Part shown: in pieces, positions 1 through 11,159 of the stretch
Layout: each line of letters starts with the position of its first letter
Position numbering within the stretch: the stretch's first letter is position 1
NCBI RefSeq assembly: GCF_000283155.1
Contig: NW_004454166.1
Location: 18,770,344 to 18,834,343, forward strand
Length of the DNA: 64,000 bases
Reading direction: 5' to 3'
Origin: Ceratotherium simum simum
Lineage: Eukaryota; Chordata; Mammalia; Perissodactyla; Rhinocerotidae
The notes under the pieces: generated by a model
The model's input: the letters and a program-made list of their open reading frames with translations, nothing else
Databases searched by the model: none
What the model was told of the DNA's origin: nothing
Translations under genes and position numbers: made by a program

Positions 1-20
1 AAAAAAAAAAAAAAAAAAAA
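1..20 (+). repeat. Poly(A) tract at the window edge
   Basis: The first twenty bases are all A, followed by a G-rich stretch. It could be the tail of a retroposon lying outside the window. Confidence 0.6.
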
Positions 21-454
21 GGAGGGGGAACAACCATACGATTCCCTGCCAGAGGCTAAAGAAAATGCCTTACATTTCTAATTTCATTTAATCCCCACAA
101 GAACCCTAGGAGGTGGGAATTATATCAGCAACAATAGAAGTCACCTCTGCTAGTCTTAAGCAAGACTTGCTGGGCAGCAGACACAGAGGCCTCTGTAGGC
201 CTCCACCACCTATGGATGCAGTCTCTACCCCTGAATACCTTTGCCTCTACTGAGAACCCCTCTCCCTCACTCCTTCATATCTGAACCACTCATTCAAACT
301 CCAAAGTCCAAGGCAGGGGCATCCAATCAGCCAGGTCCAGGTTATGCATTCCGGACCAGGATACCTAAAGGGATGCATATCCCCACATTGGCTTCCCTAC
401 TTCCCTCCAAAACTCTCAACGGAGTCTCCCAAATTAACTAGTCGTTATTCATGG
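21..454. other. No gene or assignable repeat seen
   Basis: Short overlapping ORFs (up to 72 codons) show no recognisable family and no splice context. Confidence 0.5.
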
Positions 455-562
455 TGGACCAAAATGACAATTACCTACTGTAGGTACTCTCATCCCAATT
501 TTATAGATGCAGGTATCAAGGCTCACAGAAGTATAAATTTTATCCTAAGATTGCATAGTTAG
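455..562 (-). mobile_element. MIR SINE fragment, cut by an L1 insertion
   Basis: The pattern TAGGTACTCTCATCCCAATT followed by a degraded 'TTATAGATGCAGG...GCTCACAGAA' is the antisense MIR core. It stops at the poly(T) start of the adjacent L1. Confidence 0.55.
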
Positions 563-1470
563 TTTTTTTTTTTTTAAACTACTTTATTGAAGTATGATTG
601 ACATGTAATAAGCTGTACATATTTATTGTATACGATTCAATGAGTTTGAGGGTAAGTATACATCCATGAAACCATCACCACCATCAAAGCCATAAACATA
701 TCCATTACCTCCCGATGTTTCCTCCTGCTCCTATTATTATTAGTAGTAGTAGTAGTAGTAAGAACATTTAACATAAGATTGACCCTCTTAGAAATTTTAA
801 ATATGCAATACAATATTGTTACTTATGGGAACTGCTGTATAGTAGATCTCCAGAACTTATTTATCTTGCATAACTGAAATTGTGTACCCTTTGACCAGCA
901 CGTTACCATTTTCCCCTCCCCCTAGCCCCTGGCAACCACCGTTCTACTCTCTGCTTCTATGAGTTTGGCTATTTTATATTCAACACAAAAGTGAGATCAT
1001 ACAGACATGTCTTTCTGTGTTTGGCTTATTTCACTTAGCATAATATCTTCCAGGTTCACCCATGTTGTCCCAAATGGCAGGATTTCCTTATTTTCTAAGG
1101 CTGAATAATATTCTATTTTATGTATATACCACGTTTTCTTTATCCTTTTTCTGTGGATGGATACTTGGGTTGCTTCCACTTTTTGGCTATTGTGAATAAT
1201 GCTGTTATGAATATGAGTATGTAAATATCTGTTTGGGTCCCCGTTTTTAGTTCTTTTGGATACGTACCCAGAAATGGAATTACCGAATCATATGGTAATA
1301 CTATGTTTAATCTTTTTAAAGAATTACCGTACTATTTTCCATAGCGGTTGCACCATTTTTACATTCCCATTAACAGTGCACAAGAGGTCCAATTTTTCTA
1401 CTTCCTTGTCACGTGTTATTTTCGGTTTTGTTTTTGATAGTAGGTTCCTAGTAAGTGTGAGGTGGGCTCC
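563..1470 (-). mobile_element. L1 LINE 3' end (ORF2 C-terminus plus 3' UTR), antisense
   Basis: A T run at 563-575 is the A-tail in antisense. The 3' UTR follows, then the reverse complement of the ORF2 end. A minus-strand reading at 997-1179 gives the ORF2-like stretch EYYSALENKEILPFGTTW and [14 protein letters not shown]. The element is 5'-truncated and has stops and divergence typical of an old L1M-type copy, with an internal AGT/TTA microsatellite near 735-761. It makes no functional protein. Confidence 0.9.
735..761. repeat. (TTA)/(AGT) trinucleotide microsatellite
   Basis: Short ATT repeats followed by about six AGT units, inside the L1 3' UTR. Confidence 0.8.
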
Positions 1471-1504
1471 ATAGGATAATTTTTAGTCCATGTTCAACAC
1501 TGGC

Positions 1505-1696
1505 TCCCAGAGCTCCCCAGTGGGATAAGAATTCCAGTTGCCCCCACACACTGGTAACTTTCTTCGTTGGTTTCCTTCCCTTCCTTGTCATAATTCCCCA
1601 TGCCTCTACCAATATTTCCTCAGATTACCTCCCAAATAAACTACTTACACTCAAACTCTTGCCTCAGGATCTGCCTTTGGGGATCTTGAACTAAGA
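1505..1696 (+). mobile_element. LTR-like 3' end (tentative)
   Basis: An AATAAA-containing stretch followed by 'CTACTTACACTCAAACTCTT...GGATCTTGAACTAAGACAG' resembles the ends of mammalian retroviral-type LTRs. Family not assigned. Confidence 0.35.
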
Positions 1697-3775
1697 CAGA
1701 TATTCGAGATTATTCATTATCCCTTATAATATTTATTGACAATAGCTACCTTGATCAGTTATGTTAGACTAAGTTGTTTCTCAACTTTAGTTTTACAAAA
1801 GATTATCTGTCCCCACAAGAATTGTTAGAGCAGTAACTTCTTATACACTAATTAGCTCCATGAACATAATCCATACTCCTAAAGAAATACCCAGTTCATT
1901 CAGCCTATCCCATAGATAAGCAATCCCTCCATCTTTAGTAAACTCAAAACTCTTAAAACTATACAACTTTAGAGGTAAGGGGGAGCTCAAGATCTACAGA
2001 GCAGTTGTTTTAAAGCTATGTTCCATGGATCCCCAGTGTTTTCAGGACTCTGCCCATGTTTACTTTGTGCTGTATGATAAATAAATTGGTTCTACACTAA
2101 ATATTAAGATATTTCAAATGGGCTAACTTGAGATGTCAAGTTCTTTGCTTTCAGTACAGGACTCTGGTCACAATTTCTCCAATCTTCTCTGTTAATTAAA
2201 AAATATCCGGACTCTCCAAGGCAAGTTTTTTTTTTTAATGTTGTTACAGACAGCCACATATCTTTGTCAATTAGGACTTTATCAATACTGTGTCGTCATA
2301 TCAGAACTCCAGATTTCTCATTTTTTATATTAATCAAGTCAATGAGAATACTAAATCATTTCCAGAAAAAAAATTCATTGCTGCTTTTTTCATATATCTA
2401 TTCATATTTCATATATATATATGCTGGGGTTCCAGTACAGTTTGCTTACACATAAACAGACAAGGTTTCCATAGCTGTAAAAGTTGGTAAACAATAGATC
2501 TAGGTCAAGCCTTCATCCAATTCATAATTTCCCTCAACAGCATCTTGACATGTGTGCTTAACAATGACAAGTTGAAGAAAGCTTCTAATTCTTGAGGAAG
2601 TCTGCTTTATCTTAGGATATTTCTAATTGCTATGAAGATTCCTGTTTTTCTCTCCTTTTGAGCTGAAAGCTGGCTCCCTATAACTTCCCCTCTTCCATCC
2701 AGGAGAGATTTTTGTCTCCTTACTCTTTCCAGGCAGCCTCCAGATCTTGTTGGGGTTTCCCAGTGTTCTGCACAAGCAGGCAAGAACCATCACAAGCATT
2801 TGAACTCCTGTGCCTTTTGGCACCCAGCAAGGAGAGAGTCCCCCTTCTTCTCCAGTGGCTGGCAGCAAGCCCTCCCTCTCCAGTCCATCTGTAACATATA
2901 GGAAAATGACGGCAAAGATATGGATTTCACAAATCTTAATCAGAGCCTTAAGTGAATCAACAGAGGTGGGGGTAGGAGGGAAGTTGCGGGTGCAGAGAAG
3001 TGGCGGGCAACTTTCCAGCCCCACAACATATGGCAATAGTTTCATTGAAAGCACAAGACAGTATTTATTTCATGCAGCGACATCGCCCCAAGTAGCACAC
3101 AGGCCAAATTTCTAATACATGAGCCCTAAATCCAATTTTTCAGATCTCCTCCTCTTCCTCTGATTTTCCCTCCCCCACTCCACCCCCCTCAGTGCTAGTT
3201 CCTTCTCCTTATTTTTTTGAAGTCTCCTTGAAAGCTGGGGCAGTATGAATGGAATGTTTTGATTTACTTCAGCCCCCCTGAATTCTACTTTCCCAAATCA
3301 ATTAATTTCCACATTCTGACAACTGAGGGGTAGGAGCAAGGGCTGAGGGGGGCAATGGTTGGGTGGTGAGAGGTTAGGGGATAGCAGAGGGTGAGGTGAG
3401 TGGGAGATTGGAGCTCCCTGGTGGGATTTAGCCAGGGGAAGATAAATTACCCTTGTGCTTAGTGTTGAGAGAAAAGGACTGGGGGAGAGCTTGGTATCTG
3501 AGATGAGCGCACATGAGCACTGGGGGCAGGGAGGATTGGCCGTCAATCAGAGGGTTAAAAAAATAGAAAAAGAAAAAGGCAACTTCATTCCAAGAAGATA
3601 GGGAACTGGGGGATTAGATGGCCTCCCGTCCTTCCCTGCCCTGGGTTGCCTGGGGCCATAGTTACCTTTTGTTGCCTGCCCATCTACTCTTGCAGCTGTA
3701 TCTCCATCTGAGGTGGGCAGCTGTATCTCTCAAGAGCAAATATGCAAGAATTCTGGTAGGAAAGATGGAAAGAGG
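1697..3775. other. Unassigned intergenic DNA
   Basis: No gene is seen. The largest ORF, a minus-strand 143-codon frame at 2623-3054, lacks a recognisable domain, promoter or splice context. An A/T-rich patch lies near 2390-2425. G-rich, T-poor sequence near 3320-3440 gives low-complexity translations. Confidence 0.5.
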
Positions 3776-3779
3776 AGAC

Positions 3780-3975
3780 TTTTCTTTTCTGTCTTCCTTT
3801 GTTTCTTTCTTTCTCTCTTTCAGTCTTCTTTCTTTTATTTCTCCTCCTTCCTTCTTTCTTCCCTTCCTCCCTCCAGTTCTCGCATTCTTCCTCCCTCCCT
3901 CTCTCCCTCCCTCCCTCTCTTTCTTTCTTCCTTCCTTCCTCCCTTCCTCTCTTCCTTTCTTCTTTTTATTCTCTC
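3780..3975 (+). repeat. Polypyrimidine (CTTT/CCTT/CCCT) tract, about 195 bases
   Basis: The strand is almost entirely C and T from 3781 to about 3975, with CTTT, CCTT and CCCT sub-repeats. The translated Ser/Leu/Phe-Pro ORFs here are artefacts. Confidence 0.9.
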
Positions 3976-4264
3976 TCTTGATCACTCAGCCATTCATTCT
4001 TCCAAAATGTACTAAACAGCTATTATGTGTGAGACTCTTTGTTAATTATGATAAGAAAGACCAGACTTCTAAGATATGTTACAATTCAATTGAAAAGACA
4101 TTGACTCATCAAGCTCTGTGCTAGATGCTGGAGATACTGGCTCAACAAAGAGGAACACGACACTGACTCTGACTTCAAGAAACACATGGCTATGTAGGGG
4201 GAGACAGACATATCATTACTCATCTGTTTATATATTGAATCCCTATGTGAAATGCTGGGACTAT

Positions 4265-4545
4265 TGACTATTATTGAATCTAAAGTATATAGGACAATGC
4301 CTGGCCTCTAGTTGACATGCAATAAATATTCAATGATGAAAACAACTACATTTATTAGAACACCTGGGATGTGTCAGCTATTTTGCATGGTTTATTGTTA
4401 ACCTTCCTCCAACCTTGTAACAAAGATATGGTTATTCCCATTTTACAGATGAGAAACAGAGATGCAGAGGGACTTGGTAATTTTCCAATGTCAAATGCCA
4501 CTTAGAGGTAAAACTGAGATGTTGATTCAGGTCTGCCTGATGCCA
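4265..4545 (-). mobile_element. MIR SINE (antisense) with adjoining MIR/L2-type fragment
   Basis: The 'TTATTCCCATTTTACAGATG' core and the following GAGAAACAGAGATGCAGAGG stretch are antisense MIR. The preceding 'GACAATGCCTGG...CAATAAATATT' is a sense-oriented MIR/L2-type end. Confidence 0.75.
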
Positions 4546-5010
4546 GTGCAGAACATTTTCTTACTCTTTCATGCCACTTTCTGCAAAAATACGTGAATAA
4601 AAAAACACGAGTTATTATTCATTTCAAGTTTGAGATTGAAACCTTCCTAATTCAAGAAAGAAATCTTATCCTAATCGGTAGGAAGTCTAGGTTGTAACAT
4701 ATTTTGCAATGCATGAACCTTTACAAATACATATGTAAATAAAGCGGCATATTCCACGTCACATCAACCTGAGGTGTCCATAACATGGACACCCAAATTT
4801 TGCTGTTTCAAGCTCCCAGCTGCATGATTTTAGGACCTCAACACCATCCAGCTGAAGTCTCTTTCCAATTATTTTTGTTATCGGCATATGCTCAGTAGTA
4901 AGTTAACTCTTGACCTTCTATTCTGGTCACTTCGTTGGTGTCTCCTACACAAAGTCACTTGGGGCAATTGCTCGCCGTTAACATGGCACACAGGTCTCTG
5001 AACGGGAATA

Positions 5011-5218
5011 CAGTCATGCACCACATAACGATATTTCAGTCAATGACAGACCACATACATGACAGTGGTCCCATAAGATTAGTACCATATAGCCTAGGTG
5101 TGCAGTAGGCTGTACCATCTAGGTTTGTGTAAGTACATTCTATGATGTTCACACAACAAAATCACCTAAGGATGCATTTCTCAGAACTTAATCCCCCTCG
5201 TTAAGCGATGCATGACTG
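5011..5218 (+). mobile_element. Tigger-like MITE copy 1 (208 bp, terminal inverted repeats, TA duplication)
   Basis: It begins CAGTCATGCA and ends TGCATGACTG, a 10-base perfect inverted terminus with partial extension inward. TA flanks it on both sides (5009-5010 and 5219-5220), the target duplication of pogo/Tc1-mariner-type transposons. A related copy lies at 25895-26099 in the opposite orientation. It has no transposase, so it is non-autonomous. Confidence 0.85.
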
Positions 5219-5574
5219 TAATGTGCTCCTGCTGAGGATGATTCACCCCAGGGTCCCTCAAAAAACACTCCCAAAGATTTATGTACCACTCCTACTGTTT
5301 GCCCAAAGTGGATCATCAGGGAGGTTCTGCTCATGGAGTAACTGACTCATCACATGCTTCCCCCACCATCTCGGCAATGAGGAGAGAGCTCCTTGAGTTG
5401 CCAAGCCCTGCTGTTTTTTCTACAGTACACATCACATCAGAGCCAAGCTGTGCTCCTCCCACAGGAACGGAGAATGCTCCACTCATCAGCTCTGCACAAC
5501 TCTATCCTCTGAGCCTGAAGAAAGTTTGCTTATATTCAGTAGACAGACTACAAAACTTTTCACTCCTCCCTGAA
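5219..5574. other. No gene or assignable repeat seen
   Basis: A 115-codon ORF at 5281-5628 overlaps this stretch but has no recognisable family. Confidence 0.5.
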
Positions 5575-5948
5575 CCCATATGCTTTGATAGTAACCCCAC
5601 CAACTCTGGGCTTGGGCCATGTGACTGACCTTGTGCAATGAGATAATAACAAACTTGATGTAGGCAGAGGCTTAAAAACATACTTGCAAGAACATGCCTG
5701 GACCAGACTGCTAGAGAAGGAGACAAGTGAAGCAGAGGTATTGGCCCAGCTAAGACTACTGTAGATTTGCCAATACTCAGCTCATCACCTGAGTCCCAGG
5801 AAGACAAGAAGAACTGCCCAACCAAGATCAGTCCAATTCAGCAGAACTGCCCAATCAACTCACAGACTTATGAAAAATAACATAGTATTGTTTAAAACCA
5901 CTGCTTTTTTGGGGGTGGTATGTTATATGGCTATAGCTAACTGATATA
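5575..5948 (+). mobile_element. MaLR/ERVL-class LTR-like element (sense)
   Basis: The layout 'GGGCCATGTGACTGACCTTG' at the 5' side, 'CACAGACTTATGAAAAATAA' and a terminal 'GGCTATAGCTAACTGATA' fits old mammalian solo LTRs. Subfamily not assigned. The adjacent minus-strand 107-codon ORF is not a gene. Confidence 0.6.
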
Positions 5949-7039
5949 TTTACGGTGAGTTAAGTCTCACAAATTATCTCATATAAACAGATTGTTTTTC
6001 TCATGCCATCAACATTTCTCTCCAAAGGGTCAGCACCCATCTGAGAAAGCAGCAGCATCCTCTACTCTCCATCTCCCGTATCCCCTTTCCTCCCTACCTT
6101 CTCCTCCGGAGATCTGCTTACAAAACTAACCTATGGTGCTATCAAGAAGCAGATGACCTGTTCCCCATTCTCCTCTTCTCCTCTTAACTCTTCTCCCTGT
6201 CCCCTCTCTCTGCATTCACCAGGGTACCAACCTACTCTCTCCTCCTTCACTAAGAGAAAAAACTAAACATAAGCCTCTCTTATAAATTAATTCATGCAAA
6301 TAGATGCCTATGGGTCTACCAGATCTATCGCTTCATTAGGCATACATAGACAAGGCTAAATTCCCTTCAGACTAAGCCAGGCTCTCACTACAGAAAAAAG
6401 AAATATATGTAAATGTAATTGACATACACTAGTGTATCATACACACACACACAAATGTAGTTTGTATGAATTACACAGACACAGTAAGATTAAATCAATA
6501 AGGAAAAGCAAAGGAGATTGTGAAGAGTCAAGCCAGAGAAGATGGCATTATGCAATAATACACTGTTACCACTAAGAGTAGATGTCATTACTATTTTTGC
6601 CTTTATCATGCGTTAGCACCACACATAACCATCTCTTAATTATAGCAGATTCTAAATTAGCAGGACATGAATTAACAATGTTTTTGTGCCTGCATCCTGC
6701 CTTATGATTTTGCCAAGGACATATGACAAGGTTTGACCTTCCAGGAACCCATCGCTGGTACTGGTAAGGGACCAGCCTCAGCTTTGTCAGGTCATCCTGG
6801 TGGCATCAGAGAAAATCAGTCTTGCTCTTGCTGGCATGTTTCTAGGAAGCTCTTTCTTATCTCCCCATACCCGCAGGCAGGCCCTCTTTTCCTTTGACTA
6901 ATACTCTTATTTTACTTATTACAACCCTCAACATCAAGAACAGCATATCTTCCTTCTGTCAGACAGAAAAAAAGTCTCTGCATTTAATGAGCAATGCATT
7001 GCTTGTAAAATATTTGACGAGGACCAACTCTGAGCATGT
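5949..7039. other. Unassigned intergenic DNA
   Basis: Pyrimidine-rich sequence at 6050-6250 and a short (CA) run near 6441-6452 are the only notable features. No coding signal is recognised. Confidence 0.5.
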
Positions 7040-7195
7040 GAGTGCAGGAAAAGGAGCAGTGGACTATGAGTCAAGAGGCACGAGTTCTAATCACAGTTCT
7101 GCCCCCAACTTACTTGGTGAACTTGGAGAAGTTACTCCAGGCTGAATCTCAGTCTTCTTGTCTCTGAAATGCAGAGTTGTTTTGAATATTCTTTA
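7040..7195 (+). mobile_element. MIR SINE fragment
   Basis: 'GTGGACTATGAGTCAAGAGG...GTTCTAATCACAGTTCTGCC...CTCAGTCTTCTTGTCTCTGA' follows the MIR tRNA-like head and core in order. Confidence 0.65.
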
Positions 7196-7429
7196 CTACT
7201 CTAGCTTCAAAAACTAAATGAATCGATCCTGAGGCTCTCAAACTGTGCTGCAAAACTTGAAACTGTACTGTTTGAGAGATTAGATCTTGGACTCCATCAC
7301 TGGGCTCCAAGACACCATGAACTTTTGCTTGGACCACTGCAATAGATTCTGATTTACTATTCTTGTTTTCACTCTTGTATTACTATAATTCATTCCTCAG
7401 ATAGAGTCCAGAATGATGTCTATGAACAA

Positions 7430-7560
7430 ATTAGATCATGTCCCTTCCTTGTATAAGTCCTCCAATCATTTTCCATGGAACATAGAATAGAATTCAAACA
7501 CCCACAAGGCACAATCTGGCCCTTTCCTAAATCGTAAGCTTCATTTCCCACCACCCTCCT
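7430..7560 (+). mobile_element. L2 LINE fragment
   Basis: 'TTAGATCATGTCCCTTCCTT...CACAAGGCACAATCTGGCCC' is the familiar L2 3'-region pattern. Confidence 0.55.
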
Positions 7561-7561
7561 A

Positions 7562-7866
7562 GGATGACAGCCTGCAAGGAAACATGAACCTCAGTCTTAT
7601 AACCACATGGAACTAAATTTTTCCAGCAACCTGAATGAGCCCGGAAGTAGATCCTCACCCAAGAGACCCAAGAAGGGACACAGCCCTGCTGTTACCTGGA
7701 TTTCAGCATTGTGAGACCTTAAACAGAGCCCATCGAACTTTTTGTAAGGCACAGTCAAGTCAAACCGGACTTCTGACCTACAAAACTGTGGGATAATACA
7801 TTTGTGTTTTTTTAAGCCACTAATGGAGTAGTAATTTTTTTTACAACAGCAATAGAAAACTAATAA
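7562..7866 (+). mobile_element. MaLR-class LTR-like element (sense)
   Basis: 'GGATTTCAGCATTGTGAGAC', 'CTACAAAACTGTGGGATAAT' and the end 'ACAGCAATAGAAAACTAATA' match a common old mammalian LTR 3' half. Confidence 0.55.
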
Positions 7867-9515
7867 AACAAGTGACAGAGCTCATCTGGGAAGACTCCGT
7901 GAAGAAAAAGAGATCTCAAGTCTTCTTCCATCTCTTATGCCTGGTTTTCCTCTCTTAGAAACTTTTATCCTTCTTTAAAGTAACACAAATCCTAAGATTC
8001 AAATTACTCCCAGCTTCTAGATGAAATCTCAGCTGACATTACTAACCCGCCATTACACATAGAGACATCAAAGTCAGGCTGTAGATATACCAGGCTGATT
8101 TCCCCTGGTGTCTTGGGACCCACTCCTTGTACCGCACTTGAAGATGGTAAGGACAGAGTGGGACATGTCCAATGTGGAAAAGGCTTTGAAAATTATGAGA
8201 TAGAAGAAATTGGGGGGCATTTTGCCTAGAGATAAGGGAGCTCAGGGGAGACTAATGTCTGCGGGGTTCTCAGAGGGGTGAGCATACAGACCTCTTTTCG
8301 TGCCAGGAAAGAGAAATTAAACTGACGGGTACATGTTCTAGACAGCTTAGTGCCACGGAAAAAAAGTGCTAACCATAAAGGGTGTTCAGTATCGCCTTAG
8401 GAAGCGCTTAAACTAAGGGTGTTTTGTTCCAAATTGGCAGAAGTTGGAACACTTCAGAATCTCTGGTCCAACATTCTCATTTTATCAATGAGTAAACCAA
8501 GACCCAGAGGGCAAGACTTGTCCCACGACCTTTAGTCTTTTGCCGCTATGAAACTCTGTTTAAATGGACTTAAAACATGTTTTATGGAATTATGAAAGGC
8601 CCATGGGAAAAACAATCTAAAGAAAACATGTTGTAACTCTTTAGGTCCCCTTCGTTTTCCCTTTTCTCTCTAAGGCAGGCTCTGGCTCATGGTACCTTCA
8701 CAGTGACCTACTCCTGCTGCCCATGTGCTGACAAAAACATATGGGAATTCCAGTTCTTGTCTGACAGCTCAGATGAAAATCCTTCAGGCTTCAGTTGTTT
8801 CTGAACTCATATTTTCTCTTGTATTGTGTCTTGAAAAGAGATTTGTACAGCACAATAAGCACTCAGTCAAGATGTTCAAATCCTGCTTTACCTACCGAGA
8901 GACATTCAAAATTTCCTTCAGGCATCCATTTGAAAATCATTAGTTCCTTCCATGCTAAATACAAGTATTGTAGAAATGAATAAGATAAAATCCCCATCCT
9001 CTAGTAGCTCATAGGGAAATGACATGGGAAGAGACCACTATACCATATTGTATCATAAGTGCTATAGTGAGGGACTCTCTAAGGTGAAGGTGAAAGGAAC
9101 AGGAAGTGCAGAGCCCTGAAGCATCACGGATAGGGCATGCTCCATGTAAAGTTTGATTGTTACACAAGGAGCTTGGGCCTGGATGGACTGCCAGCAGGTG
9201 AGATTGGGAAGTTTGGCTGAGACCATGTATGCCATGTCAAGGAACTTGTATTTTATTCTGAAACTAATGTACATTAGAGGATATATTCAAAGAAGGGAAA
9301 GGATATGGTGACATTTTGCTTTAAGAAAAAGACTCCTGGTACAATTGGGAAGACCAATTTCCCATAATCTCCTTAGCAACATCCAATTTCATGTTAGGCT
9401 AAAAACTATCCTTTTCATTACAATATGTTCAGCGGGCTCCTCTTTTGGCTACATAATATTAGCTATTAATCCTTGCTTTCAAAGAATATGTATCAGTGAT
9501 GATTTTAAAATATTA
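7867..9515. other. Unassigned intergenic DNA with one weak MIR-like trace
   Basis: A degraded antisense MIR-like core is seen near 8455-8560 (ATTCTCATTTTATCAATGAG). No gene recognised. Confidence 0.45.
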
Positions 9516-9517
9516 CT

Positions 9518-10015
9518 ATAGTATTTGTATACCCACATTCAAAGCATCATTATTTACAATAGTCAAAAAGCGGAAGCAACCCAAGTATCCATCAACAGAT
9601 CAATGGATGAACAAAATGTGGTATATACACACAATGGAATAATACTCAGCCTTTAAAAAGGAAGGAAATTCTGATACATGCTACAACATAGATGAACCTT
9701 GAAGACATTATGCTAAGTGAAATAAGCCAGTCACAAAAGGACAAATATGGAATGATTCCAATTATATGATATATGTAGAGCAGTCAAATTCATAGAGACA
9801 GAAATGAGAATGGTGGTTGCCAGGGACTAAGGGGAGGAGGAAATGGGAACTTAGTGTTTAACAGATACTGAGTTTCAGTTGGGGAATATAAAAAAGTTCT
9901 GTAGATGGAGAGAGGTGATGGTTACACAAAAATGTGAATGTACTTAATGCCACAGAACTGTACATTTTTAAATGTACAGTTAATTTTGTGTTAAGTATAT
10001 TTTACTGCAATAAAA
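9518..10015 (+). mobile_element. L1 LINE 3' end (sense)
   Basis: 'TACCCACATTCAAAGCATCA', 'AATAGTCAAAAAGCGGAAGC' and 'GTGGTATATACACACAATGG' are ORF2-end sequence. A 3' UTR with GGTTGCCAGGGACTAAGGGG ends in an AATAAAAAAATT-type tail. It is 5'-truncated and interrupted by stops. Confidence 0.9.
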
Positions 10016-10171
10016 AAATTCTATAAAACACAAACAAGAAGTAAAATTCAAATCCAGTTCTGACAGAGCTCTGGGGTAGCATTCTGTACTATCCAGCTTA
10101 TTGGTGATTGTATGGTCACAGTCTTCATTCCATCTTCCTCTGGATTCCTTCCCAGCTGCATTCCTCCCCTT

Positions 10172-10188
10172 AAAATGTAATAGACCCG
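10172..10188 (+). repeat. Left target-site duplication of ERE copy 1
   Basis: Identical to 10399-10415; the first bases merge with the A-tail on the right side, so the edge is uncertain by a few bases. Confidence 0.88.
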
Positions 10189-10398
10189 GGCCGGCCCCGT
10201 GGCTTAGCGGTTAAGTGTGCACGCTCCGATACTGGCGGCCCGGGCTCGGATCCCGGGCGCACACCGACACACCGCTTCTCTGGCCATGCTGAGGCTGCGT
10301 CCCACACACAGCAACTAGAAGGACGTGCAGCTATGACATACAACTATCTACTGGGGCTTTGGGGGAAAAAATAAATAAATAAATAAAATTAAAAAAAA
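10189..10398 (+). mobile_element. ERE-type SINE (perissodactyl tRNA-derived), copy 1
   Basis: It starts GGCCGGCCCCGTGGCTTAGC; the TGGCTTAGCGGTTAAG stretch is a tRNA A-box-like promoter and GGGCTCGGATCCC is B-box-like. It ends in an A-rich AAATAAATAAAT tail. A 17-base direct repeat (AAAATGTAATAGACCCG) flanks it at 10172-10188 and 10399-10415, an intact target-site duplication that implies a relatively recent insertion. This SINE is the main evidence for an equine-type genome. Confidence 0.93.
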
Positions 10399-10415
10399 AA
10401 AATGTAATAGACCCG
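10399..10415 (+). repeat. Right target-site duplication of ERE copy 1
   Basis: Exact copy of 10172-10188 immediately after the A-rich tail. Confidence 0.88.
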
Positions 10416-10417
10416 TC

Positions 10418-10890
10418 CTCTTCTGGCCCATATAAAACAGAGACCAGTTCTCCTGCTCATCAAAACCAAAATGACAAGATGGTTTGTGAGATCATTTCAT
10501 ACACCCCGCATCTTTACTTGTATCAGGAGACAAACTCGGGCCAACTCTTGTCCATTTCGTTCTGCTGAATCAGGAAATCCCATCTCTCTTACTGTGTGTG
10601 ATCAAACTACTAGGGCCTCAGATAGAGGGAGAGTCTGCCAGAAGTCTCTGTCTCTCACCTTCTCCCTCATATTTGGCATGAGGCCAGGAGCTCAGATATT
10701 TTCAAAAAGAGGGAGAGGGAATACCTGTGAGCTGAGCCAGCACGGAGACCCAAGTTGACCACTCTTGGTCGGAAACCAGAGAGTATGTTTGCTGCAGAGT
10801 AGGACTCCAGGAACCTCGTGCCTGCTGAGACGGCCCCAGGAGCCAAACCACCTGAATAAACGGGAGGTGATGTCAGAAACATACATAATG
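10418..10890 (+). other. Unidentified segment with TATA-like and AATAAA motifs (possible LTR remnant)
   Basis: CATATAAAACAG near 10430 and GAATAAACG near 10853 are about 420 bases apart, a layout seen in solo LTRs. I do not recognise a family. The 95-codon ORF at 10471-10758 has no known domain. Confidence 0.2.
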
Positions 10891-10924
10891 AAGAATTAGA
10901 GGAAGGTATAGCAGCCCAAGTGCC

Positions 10925-11150
10925 TCAGAAAGAGCACTGAATGGAGCCAGGTGGCCTGGGTTCAAGGTCTCCTCCATGACTTTGGACAATTATCTTCACC
11001 TCTCTGAGCCAAAGGAGCTTTACTTGCTAAATAAACACATCACTATTTAGGGCTATGATGCATAGTAAATGGGATGACAAAATATAAAGTGTATGATATG
11101 CTATAGGTGCCCACAAATGTTAGCTCCCCCCCTTCTGGCATGGTATCAAG
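10925..11150 (+). mobile_element. MIR SINE, interrupted by the next L1
   Basis: 'AGAGCACTGAATGGAGCCAG', 'GGCCTGGGTTCAAGGTCTCC' and 'CACCTCTCTGAGCCAAAGGA' are MIR head and core; the far end is lost at the L1 junction. Confidence 0.65.
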
Positions 11151-11159
11151 AGGTGGTCC

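Noticed and set aside
997..1179. Minus-strand 60-codon ORF with clear protein similarity
   Set aside because: Similarity is to the L1 ORF2 C-terminus; it is part of a truncated, inactive L1.
2623..3054. 143-codon minus-strand ORF, among the longest outside PAPPA and L1
   Set aside because: No recognisable domain, no promoter or splice context, low-complexity composition; expected by chance in this much sequence.
3618..4124. 168-codon plus-strand ORF rich in Ser, Phe, Leu and Pro
   Set aside because: Created by the polypyrimidine microsatellite.
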